Assembly (NCBI GenBank): GCA_013365365.1
Contig: JABVXU010000101.1
Span: 90,276 to 154,275, forward strand
Origin: Cruorifilaria tuberocauda
Taxonomy: Eukaryota; Nematoda; Chromadorea; Rhabditida; Onchocercidae
Direction of reading: 5' to 3'
DNA length: 64,000 bases
Shown: positions 12,001 to 24,716 of the stretch, in pieces
Numbering within the stretch: the first letter of the stretch is position 1
Layout of the letters: every line of letters starts with the position of its first letter
Translations under genes and position numbers: made by a program
Notes under the pieces: model-generated
The model's database searches: none
The model's input: the letters and a program-made list of their open reading frames with translations, nothing else
What the model was told of the DNA's origin: nothing

Positions 12001-13268
12001 AATGTTTTATCCAAGTAAAGCTAAATTCAAGAAATGAGAACCTTTGAGCTATTTACACTGAAATTGTTATGCTATATATAACAAAAAATGAGCAACTAAA
12101 ACCACACCAATATAATAAGCTAATAAATGACATGAAACAGTACAAGTGAAGCATGAATTACCATCAGAATTCCTTTGATGATTGAAAAACTGCGAGTATA
12201 AACCAGAAATTTAAACTAAAAGATAGCAGGTTTTCCATTCTCATTATCTCATTATGCTAATAGACTTTTAATTTCAAAATATTTTTAATATCACAACAAA
12301 CAAATACCATCCGTATATAAATTGATAGCCCAATGATACTTCTTATATTCAAAATGCTTATTGCCATCCACTTTGTATTTTTCAGCAGTAGCCCGCCGAT
12401 CCTCTAGGTCATCCTCTTCATATTTTAATGCCTAAAACGAAATAATCAACAAACATCTTATATATTTCGTAATTCGAAGATCTTAGAAAATGGAAAAATG
12501 AAATTAAATGGAAATATATGTGTCCGAATACCCAAAAATTGTCTTAATATGCTTCGTAACACTCTGAAATTTCATATTCATATATTTTGAAATTTTAAGA
12601 TGAAATTATACCTGCAAAGCTTGGATAGGCTCGGAAAACTCGCCATTTTTATCAGGTCGTAAAACGGTCATAAATGCTGGATGTTGATCAATTTCCCTAC
12701 ACCATTCATCATAATCGAATGGTTTCTTTCGCTCCTTTAAGTTTTATTTGAAATGATGATATTAAATCTTTTTCTTTGCAATAAAAATATTAGTTAAGAT
12801 GTGTTCCCAAAATATTAACTACTGCTAGATGTATGCTTTTTTCTTTTCTTAGAACGATAAGCATTTGAACTCCTTGTCAATTCTCGTTTCTTTACTCAGA
12901 ATAAGAGTGATATGCGTAAGTGAACTATTAATGCGAATAGAAGATTATACTGCTAATATCACTCAAGATATCTACACAAAATAAAGCTGAGAAAAAAGAA
13001 AGCGCAATCGCATTGTAATAAAAAAACCAGTAACATAAAAATCAATTCGCTTACTTATTAGTAACATAAAAATCAATTCGCTTACTTATTAGTAACATAA
13101 AAATCAATTCGCTTACTTATTAAATGCAGAAAAGAAATCGACAAGATCAAAAGAAACCTGTTTAGTAAATCTATCAAGAAAATAATCCAAATCGTTATCT
13201 ATTTCTTCGGCCAATCTAGTGTGTTCTGAGTCACTCATCAATGCTACTGTCTCTCCTGACGAATTCAT
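9061..13268 (-). CDS. TTC4: TTC4/Cns1-type TPR co-chaperone of HSP90, with an apparent frameshift in exon 9
   Basis: Ten exons in transcript order: 13268-13158, 12734-12612, 12431-12308, 11911-11769, 11263-11140, 10798-10701, 10608-10465, 10131-9953, 9883-9713 and 9129-9061. The N-terminal ERKKPFDYDEWCREIDQHPAFM segment resembles the start of TTC4. Exons 3-5 encode the TPR array (about residues 89-205), including INLYTDGINQRC, LYANRAAAQKRVGN and AIIRGAECLVELGR, which follow TTC4 closely. A basic helix (EIEERDERKRRRD) and the C-terminal TTC4/Cns1 domain follow (GILHWPILAQYPE, ENVRYFVSLD, GFVVVQGLPT). The last exon (IYTKNHAETNFKK, ending in TAA) fits the family's short basic tail. TTC4 family members bind HSP90/HSP70 C-termini in the cytosol and nucleus. 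The frame in exon 9 is open only if one base is added in a run of six A at 9853-9858. With that base the model has 429 codons. Confidence 0.88.
13029..13121. repeat. Three tandem copies of a 31-bp unit in TTC4 intron 1
   Basis: Copies at 13029-13059, 13060-13090 and 13091-13121 are identical. The array starts 36 nt into intron 1. Read on the gene's strand, each unit contains AATAAGTAAGC, which is a better match to the 5' splice-site consensus than the donor actually inferred (CAG|GTTTCT). Confidence 0.95.
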
Positions 13269-13285
13269 TGTCAGAAATTCCAAAA

Positions 13286-13292
13286 CTGAAAA
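13286..13292 (-). promoter_or_regulatory. Splice acceptor (probable SL trans-splice site) before TTC4 start
   Basis: On the minus strand a TTTTTTTCAG lies 17 nt upstream of the chosen ATG. That is the usual position of a spliced-leader acceptor. It could instead be a cis acceptor for the candidate exon at 13909-14080, whose phase also fits. Confidence 0.5.
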
Positions 13293-13908
13293 AAAACTAC
13301 CAGATTTAAAGACTTGTGAGCAAATTGTGAACAATGATGCTATCCCATCTTGATGAATAAGAAAAATTGAAAGATGAAACATCTGAAGTTGAAAGAAAAA
13401 GAAGTGACGAAATCGATAGATTCAATAACAAACGGACAGTAGGAGGGAAGAAAGGAAAAACGAAATAAATTTAAATAGGAATAAAATTAAAACATTAAAA
13501 TTTCATATGGAAAATAGGAGAAAATAAGAATATGTTTAAATAACAAAAACCATTAAAAGAACTACAACAAATTTCGTATGAGAAATTTGAAAATGGAAAA
13601 CAAAGAAAAAAACAAGTGCGATATTTATATTAAGACCTTGAACGATAAATACAAAATGAAAAGATAATCGTAATAAAAAATATCTTAAGTAAAAACTAAC
13701 TAGTAAACAAATGCTATCAAATGAAAAAAATAATAGCGATAAAAGTTACTTTTTTTGCTAAAGTAATTTCATTTTTATACTTAATTCTAGAAGATTTATT
13801 TTTAAATAATGTACAGCCATTCTAATTATGCTATCAAAGTAAGTTAATTTGACAATCAACTAATTAATTAGTTAAAAAACTAATAACTTAAGCTTGAAGA
13901 TAACTTAC

Positions 13909-14080
13909 TGACCATCTTATCTAACTCTGACCAACAACCAAACAGTGGAAGATGTCGCGAGAAGTATGGACTAGAGCAGTAGTGATGATGATGCACAAGT
14001 CGATAGGTCACAAAAATGTCTGCATCAATGCTAGTCAACGGTATGTACGCTTTAGTCTCATCTCGACATATGCTATACAT
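13909..14080 (-). CDS. Candidate upstream exon of the TTC4-like gene (uncertain)
   Basis: An open segment of 57 codons starts at ATG (MYSICRDETKAYIPLTSID) two bases after an AG acceptor and ends at a strong donor (GTCA|GTAAGT), leaving phase 1. Joined to the acceptor at 13286-13287 it would read in frame into the TTC4 start, adding about 63 residues. TTC4 proteins have no such extension and the peptide has an odd composition (HHHHY, many Cys and Ser). It may be a 5' UTR exon, an alternative start or chance. Confidence 0.25.
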
Positions 14081-14082
14081 TC

Positions 14083-16901
14083 CTAATTTGGATTGAAACT
14101 TGAAATTTTAATATAATTTTTAAAAATTCAGAGAATGTTTAAGTTGCTTTCCAATGCCAAACAGTTCTTTATCGGATTACGCATCAGTTTATTAAATTTT
14201 TCAAAATTTCAGATGATCAAATGTAAAAAAAAATATAAAACTATCATGTATCATACAGTCCGCCATATAAATCATTAGAAGAGAAAAGCAAACAAAGGTA
14301 ATTTCACTTTTACCTGTTTCTTTTTAACTATCATAAAAATGTCAAAAGTTTTGATCTCTTTTATTCTCTTGCTCTCTTTTTTTTCCCCGCTGTCTTCTTA
14401 TCCTTTCCTCTCTTTTATCCTGAAAATGAAGATTAAAAAAAATTTTTCAATTGCTTTTTTATATTTTACTCTTTGACAAAATTCAAGTACAAAACTTCGT
14501 TTTCATTTCTTTCAAATCATTTAAAACTTAACAAAATGTTCAGTTTTTCTAATTCTTTTTACTCCTAACAAGCGACAATGTGTCCTTCTTGATACAAAAT
14601 TATGTATGACATGTAAATGTTTACGAAACTAAGTAAATATTTACCATTCCAAGATTTCTACTACCAGATACTAAGCTACCTTCCGAAAATTTGAATTAGT
14701 ATCAGGAATGCACTAATTAACGAATGACTAGATATAACATTAGAAAACGATTTGTATATTTTAGATAAGAGAGCATATAAATTATAGAGGGCATATATTT
14801 TTCAAATACTTATCTACTTATATCCTTTTTCTCTCTTAATAATTTCAATCAAATTAATTTACATTCACTTCAGTGATAACAATCCACGCTTTTTTTTTCA
14901 ACTGTTTATTTATCTGTGATATTCTATCACTAATTTTGCAAGAAAAACCAGAAAAAGTTGAAAATGCTTTAAATATAAGCGTATTTATAGCAATTACTTT
15001 CGTTCATTAATTTAATTTTGTTTCAAGTTATTTTATCATTTATCGTAACAAATAATAAAGCTAACATTTCCATTCTTTTCCAACTACAAATCTTTTAACT
15101 TATGTATTCATATTTCGCTTTAATTATTGAGAAAAATTCTTTTCTTTTTTGTCAAATCCTTAGGAACGAAATTTTATTATAATTTCGTTTCGCAAATTCC
15201 TTCCTTCATTTACGTTGAATGTTGAGAGGCGTAAGGAAAAAGATCCCTTACTACCGTTTTTTCATCATTCATGAATAATTAAGAATAAAAAGTCATATAC
15301 ATATTCCTTAATGACTTTATGTAATTTATCAAATTCATTATCAGTAATGTGTCACTGCCTAAATCACAGATACAACTAGTCGACAGTTAAACTACTTCGT
15401 CCATACTTGTCCTCTGCTGATAAAATTTGAAAAATGATAACATTGCATATGTGAAATATAAACAATACTAGGCTGTAATGAAAATGTGTATCGAAATTTC
15501 AACGTTCTTTTTAATTTTTCCAAATTTTACAAAAGAAGTCAGAGCAAAAGTACAAAGTTAAATTGTTAAATTTTCATAAATTATATCAAAAGGGAAAAAA
15601 TAACTAAAATACGACCATAGCAAAAGTGTAATTTTAAAACAGAATAGCTCAAAGAGAAAGAATACATGCAAAATATGAAGAAATTTACAAAATAAAATGA
15701 AACATTCGGGTATTCGCGTTAGAAAAAATACTATCTAAATCAAAAATAAATTAAAAATGGTGGAAGAAGGAAAAGAAGTTTTCGGAATATGGAAGAAAAA
15801 ATATAACCTATGACTAGATAAAGTCTAATTTGATACCTAAATGCTAAAATAATAATAAGAACATGGAAAGTTTGACTAAAAAAGAATTTGCTGAAGTGCA
15901 AATTATAAAAGCTCCAGAAAAAAATACGACAATATATGAAATATGAATCACAATATACAAGATGCACTTAGACAGAAAAAGAGAAACAGAATGCACGAAA
16001 ATTAATGAAAATTAGAAGATGACAACTTGTCGCATTAAAATACCAAAGCTTTTCAAAAAAAAGAACCGTGATAAGTTTGATTTTAGGAAAGTGCTTAGAG
16101 ATAATAATGTCAATTGATCTCATGATCTTGCAAAATTTTCCCAATTCAGTTTTGCAATAATCGCGACAACACACTATTAAAAACTGAATGAAAACTATAA
16201 AGTAAGGGAAAAGGAATTTGTAGTTGAACGAAGTTCTTGAAAAGCAATTTTCCCTCTTTCTGTTTTACAAAATTATTCATTAATTTTCCTTCCAGTAATT
16301 TTGTCCTGAAATCAATGAGAAAAAAACTATTATGCCAAAGAAGCCAAAGGAAACTGAGAAAGATATTACAAATTTGAATAAGCATAAACTAAACAGATAT
16401 AAGTTTTAAATATCGATCACATCGCCTCTCATAAAATAGGAAAGATAAGAAATATACAACAAATCCCAAATAGAAATTAGACAGTATTTAAATACATGTA
16501 TATAAATTTCAAATGTTACTAAGAAATAAAATTTGGAATTTTAATCAAATTGGAGAGCTAAAATGCTAATTTCATGTTCGGGAAAAGAAAAAAAGATTGA
16601 AAAATGTATAAGAAGCAAGGTAACATGCATTATCACACTCTACGCATTCTTCCATTACAGACAAACTTACTTTACATCAACGAAAAAAATAGCCAAGTAA
16701 CCTTTCAACACTTGTGCTTAGCAAACGCAAAAAAATGCATAAAATGTATCATGCAAAATTATGCAAATGATAACATTGATGCTTGTCATTTGAAAGCAAA
16801 ATATTGTATGAGAGAAGAAAATTTTTAAAAATACAAAATACTAGATACTAGGATTCTAATTTAATAATAGCAACATCAGTCCATTTTTTGAGTTGCATAG
16901 T
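14083..16901. other. Gene-free interval between the SLAIN-like and TTC4-like genes
   Basis: 2.8 kb of AT-rich sequence upstream of the TTC4-like gene. Open frames near 15740-16385 and 16604-16828 are AT-driven, start at non-ATG codons or lack splice context. No gene is supported. Confidence 0.5.
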
Positions 16902-19900
16902 TCAAAAGCATTCATCTGCCCATCTTTGTTCGCCCTGTGATATGCCACCACATTCGGAATGTGTATCATCGTATATATGTTGCGAGGATAATACTAATGA
17001 TGGCGTGCTGCCACCAGCTAAGCCACGAATAGCTCTGAAATATTCCATCTTTTTTTCAAATTTTAAATCACAAATGGCCATTCAAATCTTCATCGACTCA
17101 ACTTTACATAAAAATTCTAAAATAAACCTAGCTTAAAGAACGTCTTCCTTGCTTTAGTTTTTTACAATCCGGTTTAACAAAATTTTCATGTTAATTCAGT
17201 TGTAACAAAGCACTTCATTTGAAGAAAACATTTTAGTCTAATTTAATGTAATCATCTTCGAAAATGAATCCAAAAAACTGCATATAACTAATCTTAACGA
17301 GTTATTCTCACTTTAACCTCCTCATAAAGCAGTAAAATCATTCATGCAGATAAAATCCACATATTTTGTTATCCCCAAAATTATAGCAAAATATTGTGAT
17401 AAAGAATCTGAGAGCTGAGAACGCACGATTTCGAGAGAATTGAAGCACGTGGTGTTGGAATCAAACTGCGTCCAAGACTTTTCCGAATCGGAGTCGGCAA
17501 CCGCTAAAATCAAAAACGTTAAAACAAGTCGCGAGTTACCAGTAAGCAAAATAATCTATGTTTTGGTAGCTGTTTACAATTACAAAATCAGCTCATGATA
17601 GATGAGTTTGGATATCAATTTTCACGAACAACTATTCCTATAAAAGCGAATATCAAATAACACTAGGTTGTATCATGAAGTTTCCTTGAAAATACGTTCT
17701 CCTTTAGTTATTATTGGAAATTCATATTAAAAAAAAAGAATATTGTAAAAGGGATATAACTTACAGAAGCATGTAAAACAGGAGATGGACCAGTAACAGC
17801 TGATAACTTTGCACCATTTGCATTAAATTCAATAGATCTTGAGGATGCTAATGGCATTGTTCCTAATTTTGTAGGCTGCACCTGAGATTTACCTGAAATT
17901 CAGACATGAAGAAGTAAACTGCAATTTTAAACTGAAAAATTGACTTGAAAAATTAAAGTGGAAATTATAACATTAAAGATTAAAAGTGAAGATTAGAAAA
18001 CTATAAAACTTCTGTGCGAAATCTTGACTTGTTCAATAAGTGGTCAATTCGATTAATTGAATGAGAAAAAATACATATTTTTCCCTTTCCTTTTCAATAT
18101 ACATTAAGCGACTTACTAATACGAATGAATTAAAGTAATTTTTAGCAAAATATAACTAAAATTTCAAACTAACGAGCACTTGAAGGAAGTATTTTGTTTG
18201 TAATTTCATCCTGAACACTAGATTTCAGTTTGCTTAATTCTTGTCGCAATTCTGAAAAACTTTGGTTTTGCGTGAAAAATCATAAAAGCGCGAATATTAT
18301 CACTATTCCAGTCATGCTTAAATTAGTGCGAAAATTTTGCAAAGTTACGAAAAGAAACCTGCTTCCTGTCGTTCAACAATACTTTTAATATCTTTCAGAT
18401 CCGGCTGTGTAGATGATGAATGGGATTTCGCCAATCCATATGATGATTTTGATTTATCCAATAATGGTGATTGTTGTGAAATCTGAAAAAAGGCTTTCTA
18501 AGCTAACCGGAATTCTAAACGAAAAAGAAAGATCTTTTATTATTTAACCATAAATTCTATAATCAGAAGATAGATATATAAGGCATAGAGCTAATGTAAA
18601 TATATATCTTATCTTTGATAAAATATTATTTTATTTTCTATTACATATGTTTATTAGATTCTACTGAATGTAAAATAATCCCTTCTCCCTTTATCTTTAG
18701 AACAATCAAAATATTCAAGAAAATTGGAAATATCAAAAATATTCAAAGAGGTTGTAAATAAAGTCTGAAGTTGTTATATGAATAAGCAGGAGAATAAATG
18801 TACTGGAAACTCGATGAAACTTCAACAAATTATCCTTTACATTGACAATACTAGCTAACTTCATTATCATTGCTTTTCAGTGTTCAATGTCAAATGTATA
18901 TTGATTAGATAAGAAATTTCACGAAATTTCTAGAAAATTTGCATGAAATGCTTTGACAAAAGTAGTACCATATTTTGTGCAATCATTGGCGTAACACGTG
19001 CAGTATTAATTTGTCGTGTCTGATAACGTGAAACATTTGAGCTCAGTAGATGAGCGCTATTTGCGATAGACTGAAACACACCGTTTTAGTTATTTTCTAA
19101 CCATATTATTTCTCAATAACACGATTATCACATATCGCAATAATTTTTGAACCATTCAGCTTTCACAAAAATCACATTAGATAGGCTATAGCAATAATTG
19201 ATTCATTTTAATTCACAATTCAGATTGTTGGCTGACCGCAAACCAGTCGATGGAATATTATTACGCTATTAATATTCATTCAAATTTTCTAACAATTCAA
19301 TACATATATACCTATTTTTCATCGAATATTCATCAACTTTTGTTACATTTCAATAAATTTATATCTTCAGAATAAAAAAAAAATTACGTCTGCAGGTGGT
19401 GGTTCGATGCATTCACTTACTGCTGCGAGTGATGATCCATTCAAAACTACTTTATCGCGTGAATCTAAAATTTTATGTAAATTAAGTAAGAAAATCTAAT
19501 GTTAAAAAATTTACGGTGAATATTATTAATTTTAAAATTTACATATAAATATAATCACAAATAAATTAATGCAATAAGATGAGTTAAAAAAGCAGAATGC
19601 TTTTTTTATTTTCATTTTTGAAAACAGAAACCCAAGCATGTGAAGCAATTAATATATTAATCTTGCCTTTCTTTCTTACTCCAAACTCTCAGATAAGGAA
19701 ATCTATCATGTTTATTATATTAAGTAGTGATGAAAAATTGCATTCTTCAGCATTAAAAAAAAATACCTATATCATTTCTCATATTTCCTCATACTTTTTC
19801 ACATTTTTTGTTGCTCTGGCAATTAAACTGTCACCTCAATCCGAATAATTTCAAAAAATCTCAAAAAAATCAAAAAGTGGTAAGAAACAGAATCTTGCAA

Positions 19901-21151
19901 GCATAACATAAGATGTTTTTTGAAAATTTGTTAACATAATGGATAAATGAAATACTGCAAATAGAGCACTTATAAAATCTAGTTTAAAGACTGTGAAAAA
20001 AAAAGGTAAAAAAAACTGAGATTAAAAAGAATAAATGTTACAGGTCAAACGCAAAATGCTTATAAAAGCAATGAAAATCGAAATAAATTAGAGGTCATTT
20101 ATAAATGCTTGATGAAGCTTGTGGAAAAAAGCGATCAGCAGCATTATATAAAGGTTACAGTAAACGATAAATATTAGTAAATAATATATATCACTTCATA
20201 TGTCTCTTTATACGAATTTGATGATCTTTCTAATTTTGATCATATTTTAGATGATTATGTATTTTTTAGGGTTTTAACTTGCATATGTTGGAAAAATAAT
20301 GAGATTTGAATTTGCTAAGATGATGAAAAATTGACAAGTTATAAAATGCAATAAAAGTGTCGTTAAATATTTATAATAACATGCGACTCTGTCAATTGGT
20401 AGTAGTTCTAATCTTTTTTTTAAATACGGGAATGGAATGCTATGAAATAAAGGCAAGCTTAAAGGCATGGGCATAAGCATGGGCAAAAATTATAGAAAAC
20501 AAAAATTCTTATCATAAAGAAAATCAATCATATCATTTATTACGAAGGCAAAAATCAAATGGAGTTCTGAAAATTATGCAAAATTTTGGAAACTAAATAA
20601 AGTTCTGAAAATAGGCATGCTATAAAGAGAAAAAATATGTATTTTGTACTAGCACTGACTAATGTCTGAATACAGAATTGAATAAAATTTCAGCAACTTA
20701 AAGGAAAGCGGAGAAGAGGTTTCATTAGTTTCGAAGAAGTTTTTTTTTTAAATTGATGACGTATTGAATGAAAAGCAGAAAATTCTATAATTTTGAATTG
20801 TAATTTCACTTCCTCATCATTTTGTTTTAAGTTGCTTTCTTGTCTGCTTATAACAAAGTTAATGTTTCAATTTTTTTTTCAAAATTAGGTATATCAAACC
20901 GTAAAAAACACATAAACTGAAACTTTGAAGATTGCATTTCAAGATAAAAAATAATTAGCAAAAAAAAAGAAGCCAGGTGGAATCCTTTCGAAAACATCTA
21001 TTCATAAGCAAATCAGAAAGTGATATGCAATGAACGGAAATTTATTGAAATGGAAAATTTTTTCTCAAATGGAAAATTCAATTATTCTTTTTTCCTTTCA
21101 TGATTACGATACCATTCATATTTAGTTTAAATTGCTGAATATGCAATACAA

Positions 21152-21187
<36 letters not shown>

Positions 21188-24100
21188 TGGTGAGTAAAAA
21201 TAAATGTTTAATTGCATAATTGAAATGATTTTACCGTTTTGTGATGAGACTGCAATTGATACAATACTGGCAGTATCGATAACTGTATTAGCAGCAATAG
21301 ATGGTATGCCATTAAAATCGGAGCTTGCATCATAAAATTCATCATTTTCATCATCATCACCATCATCATTAACATTATCTGATATTACTGTCATATGTCC
21401 AATTGGTAGTGAAGGTAATGCTGATGATACAGCGCTTTCCGAAATCCCATGCTGCTGTTGTTCGTAAGATATTTTCGAATGTTGCTTATTTAATTTTTTA
21501 TCCAAAACAGATATAGAGTTATCATTCGAATTTGATACGATTCCTTCGTTTTTAAAAATTTTTTCATCATCATTATCATCATTAGATTGGTTTATTTCTA
21601 TTTGTTCTTCCTGAACTTGAGCCATATATTTCCGTTTATATTCGCCCATATTTCCCGTTTTTTCGCGTAATTTTTCAGCTTTTTTTTCTACAAAATATTT
21701 GAGGAATCCGCTGGCAAATAATAACAAATATCATAAGGATAGATTTGAAAACTAAACTATATATGTATATAAAACAAACCGTTAAAATGAGAAGCAACGA
21801 TACAACAGCTTCGTTTAACTTCTTTTTCAAATTTGTTTAAGCTATGGCTATCATTCAAATGGTCTGATAAAAATGAACTGGAAAGCAAAAAATGATTCAA
21901 TGTGAAACAGTAATCCGTACTTTCCATGATTAATCCCAAAATTCCATTATTAATTATTCAAAACTCAAAAATATACCTAAATAAAGGCTAAAGTTTTAGG
22001 AAGAATTAAATAATATTTGAAAAACTAATATCTGACATGGTAATAGAGTACTAAAATATACGAGGTATGGAGTTTAACACGGCAAACAAAATCGCCTGTA
22101 TGACTTATTACTAAGCCTGAAAGACTTGAAAGTTAGAAAAGTTAGGCAATATGAAAAATAATTAATTATTTGTTCAAAATTTTACTATACTGATTTTTCA
22201 ATATACTGGAGCACAAAAGCTTGAAAAACTGGTTCCTCTGCTTCCACCAGCCCATACTCAAATTTATGGAGTGCATTTTCAAAAAAAAAAAATTCAAATC
22301 AAATCTCACTTAAATCCTCCACTACATACCATTAAGCCTATCATCACAACAATAAAACAGAAAAATCAATTCTTGGAAAAAGTCAATAATTTGAATGCAC
22401 TAAAAGGTTAAGTATAAATAAATAAAATTTTTTTCTGACAAACAATTAAAGAAAAAATAACGTTCTTTTAAAAAGGATAAAATAAAAACAAGTGATGAAT
22501 CAATCATTGGGGAAACGAGAAATGAGAGTGAGTTAGAACGAAAATACTATAGTATGACAAAATGTGTTAGCTATCCTTTCATCACTCCTCTCGGGACCAT
22601 TTTGCAACAATTCTTTCTTTTCATATAAAAATTATAATGTATTCATTTAAAAATCCAAAACTTATCATTCACACCTATTTTTCAATCCTTTCCAATCTCA
22701 TGCTTCTGACAAGAAATTTCACATCAATGGTGTGTTATTCTTCTCAAAGATGCTTGAGACTAATCAGTTTTGAAGTTATCTGGACTTAAATATTTTCGAA
22801 AATTTGTTATCCTTAACTTAAGATCAAATTAGAAATATAAAAAAAATGAGGCCATCAAATTAAACTATTGAAATCTTAACTTGTGAATAATGAATTGTGA
22901 CTTGATATGTTCAAAATATAAATTTGACGCAAAAAGGTGCACCCATGAGTTTAAAATCTGAAGCCGTGTAAAATATTCATACAAGATAAACAGATTTGAG
23001 ATTAGGTCCAATAATCACGAGAATTCGGGATATCGACACAAAATTGCATTGCACGTAAAGCTATGCCAAGAAATGTAATGGACCGATGATCAAATCGATT
23101 TATCATTGATACTTCTTTCTTGAAAAAAAACTAAAACAAAAAAAACAAACAATCGTAATAGACTAATGTAGGATTGCAAACAAAAAAACTAAGTAGTTCA
23201 AAAATAAAAATTATAAATAAAAAAAATTACACATAAAAACAATTGGGTCGTGAGAAATGATACAGAAAATTTCTACTCGATTACTTCTGTGATATAACCG
23301 AAGAGAAGAGGAAAAAGAAAACAAAAGAAAAAAAATATGAAAATAACTGAGATCAAAAAACTAAAAAATGAAGAGAATCAAAATGATAATGATACTAATA
23401 AAATGACATCTAAAAAAAAATTAAAATAATTATAATAAAAATGAGAAACGAAATCAAATACAGAATTGAAGAGAACGCAATTATCGAAGAAATGAAATTA
23501 CAGTCACTCATAATTTCCTCAAAATCTTTACTCACACATTTTACTGAAACGGAAAGCTTGGGAGGGAATCAATTAATGAGCTTTTGTTTATAAATTTCTT
23601 ATCATTTAAGCCGGCTCTTACTGTCATCAAGCTTTTGAAGATAAAACATATAGTAACAATTACAAGTAAAAATTAAGGAATGAAGTGACGATGAGAGAGA
23701 GAGTATAACAGCATTAGCGGGTAAGATTTTATTACACTAACTGCAAAGTAAATTCACTCAAGAATTATCAAATAAAACTTATGTAAGCAATGGATCTAGG
23801 AATCTTCAATTTGAAATCGTCACATTTTGCTACTGCTCTTTTATAAAAGCCTTTTGTGATTCTTTATTTAATTCAAATTTCAGCAAGCCGTCTGTTACGA
23901 AAGGATAGCCTTTCATTTTTGATAAAAGTAAGTACATACTGATGATAGGTAATAAAGCAATTGATTTAATACACATACAGCGATTGATTTGATATGATAT
24001 ATATGATATTTTGATGATTTATCATGATACTCCTATGAATTAATGCGATGCGAAACAATTATAGTCACTTACCAAAATCAGTATCTACTAGTTTGGTTAT

Positions 24101-24707
24101 CAAATTTGATTCAAACTCAAATTTTAAAAATATAAATTTCATTGTTTCATAAAATACCGAAAATCATTGAAAGAAGCAAATCTGTATTCGCACATATTAC
24201 CAAAATATATAGCACTAACTTTTCCTAGCCGCTTGACTGGATAATTTTCTGCTCAATGCACTTCGTGTTTGGAAATCAACATTCATTGCTGCACCCTAAA
24301 ACGTGAAAAATGAACGATGTTACGAATATTTCATATATTCGAATCATGTTCGATTGTCCATAATTATCATGTCCTTGCATTCTACCACAACCGTAATGCA
24401 TTTGACACTTTGCATACTATGACACACTTATTATTTTCAATTAATAATTCGCAAAAATTCGTAAATTTGAATTCTTTTCATAACTGCTTACATTTCAATA
24501 AAACTATCAAAACTTCTGGTAATTCCTAAAGAAATAGGATAAATAAGCTATTAAAACCTGTAACCATTCGACAATTCGTCCAGATTCTTGCGTGCTATTT
24601 GATTGCGTAGGTAGATTAGGTGGTTCTACAAGCCATGTCTCCTCATCAAAATCATCAAAATCTGTACTACCAATAACAGCTGTTACTTTATTTATAGCAG
24701 TACTCAT
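16902..24707 (-). CDS. SLAIN-motif family microtubule plus-end protein
   Basis: Exons in transcript order: 24707-24558, 24295-24220, 21877-21780, 21687-21235, 19464-19388, 19070-18969, 18482-18359, 18251-18174, 17892-17765, 17503-17427 and 17034-16902. The start is MSTAINKVTAVIG, one base after an AATTTCAG acceptor. The N-terminus (DFDDFDEETWLVEPP, RIVEWLQ) resembles the acidic, Trp-containing conserved N-terminal block of SLAIN1/2. The C-terminus (RLPTPIRKSLGRSLIPTPRA, and final RWADECF) parallels the SLAIN C-terminal basic Ser/Pro region and terminal SWKDGCY. SLIP in that basic context is an SxIP motif, the EB1-binding signature. The 453-nt exon 4 is acidic and Asn/Asp-rich, and exon 8 is a short coiled coil. 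Exons 3 to 11 are all in phase, but exons 2 and 3 are not. A 25-nt exon at 22050-22026 would restore phase and give 507 codons in all. SLAIN proteins link EB and ch-TOG at growing microtubule ends. The family call rests on remembered motifs. Confidence 0.68.
21154..21182. repeat. (CA)n microsatellite in a SLAIN intron
   Basis: About 14 uninterrupted CA dinucleotides, some 50 nt downstream of the exon 4 donor on the gene's strand. Confidence 0.95.
23830..24142 (-). CDS. Candidate two-exon micro-gene (49 residues) inside a SLAIN intron
   Basis: On the same strand as the host gene, an ATG at 24142 opens 23 codons (ending LITKLVDTDF) up to a consensus donor G|GTAAGTG. In phase 1 it joins GC TAT at 23909, giving YPFVTDGLLKFELNKESQKA and then FIKEQ and TAG at 23830. 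The composition is protein-like. The acceptor (ATGAAAG) is weak. No family is recognised. The second segment would also join SLAIN exon 2 in phase, so it could be an alternative 3' exon giving a short SLAIN isoform. Confidence 0.3.
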
Positions 24708-24716
24708 CCTGAAATT
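24708..24716 (-). promoter_or_regulatory. Probable SL trans-splice acceptor of the SLAIN-like gene
   Basis: On the minus strand AATTTCAG|G immediately precedes the ATG, leaving a 1-nt 5' UTR. This is characteristic of nematode spliced-leader trans-splicing and supports the chosen start. Confidence 0.65.

Noticed and set aside
16888..17136. Open frame on + strand (Cys-rich)
   Set aside because: Antisense shadow of the last SLAIN exon, which is supported by phase and splice sites.
23881..23936. + strand exon-like block with TTTCAG and GTAAGT ends
   Set aside because: Only one short frame is open and no in-phase partner exon is found on the + strand. The minus-strand reading is more protein-like.
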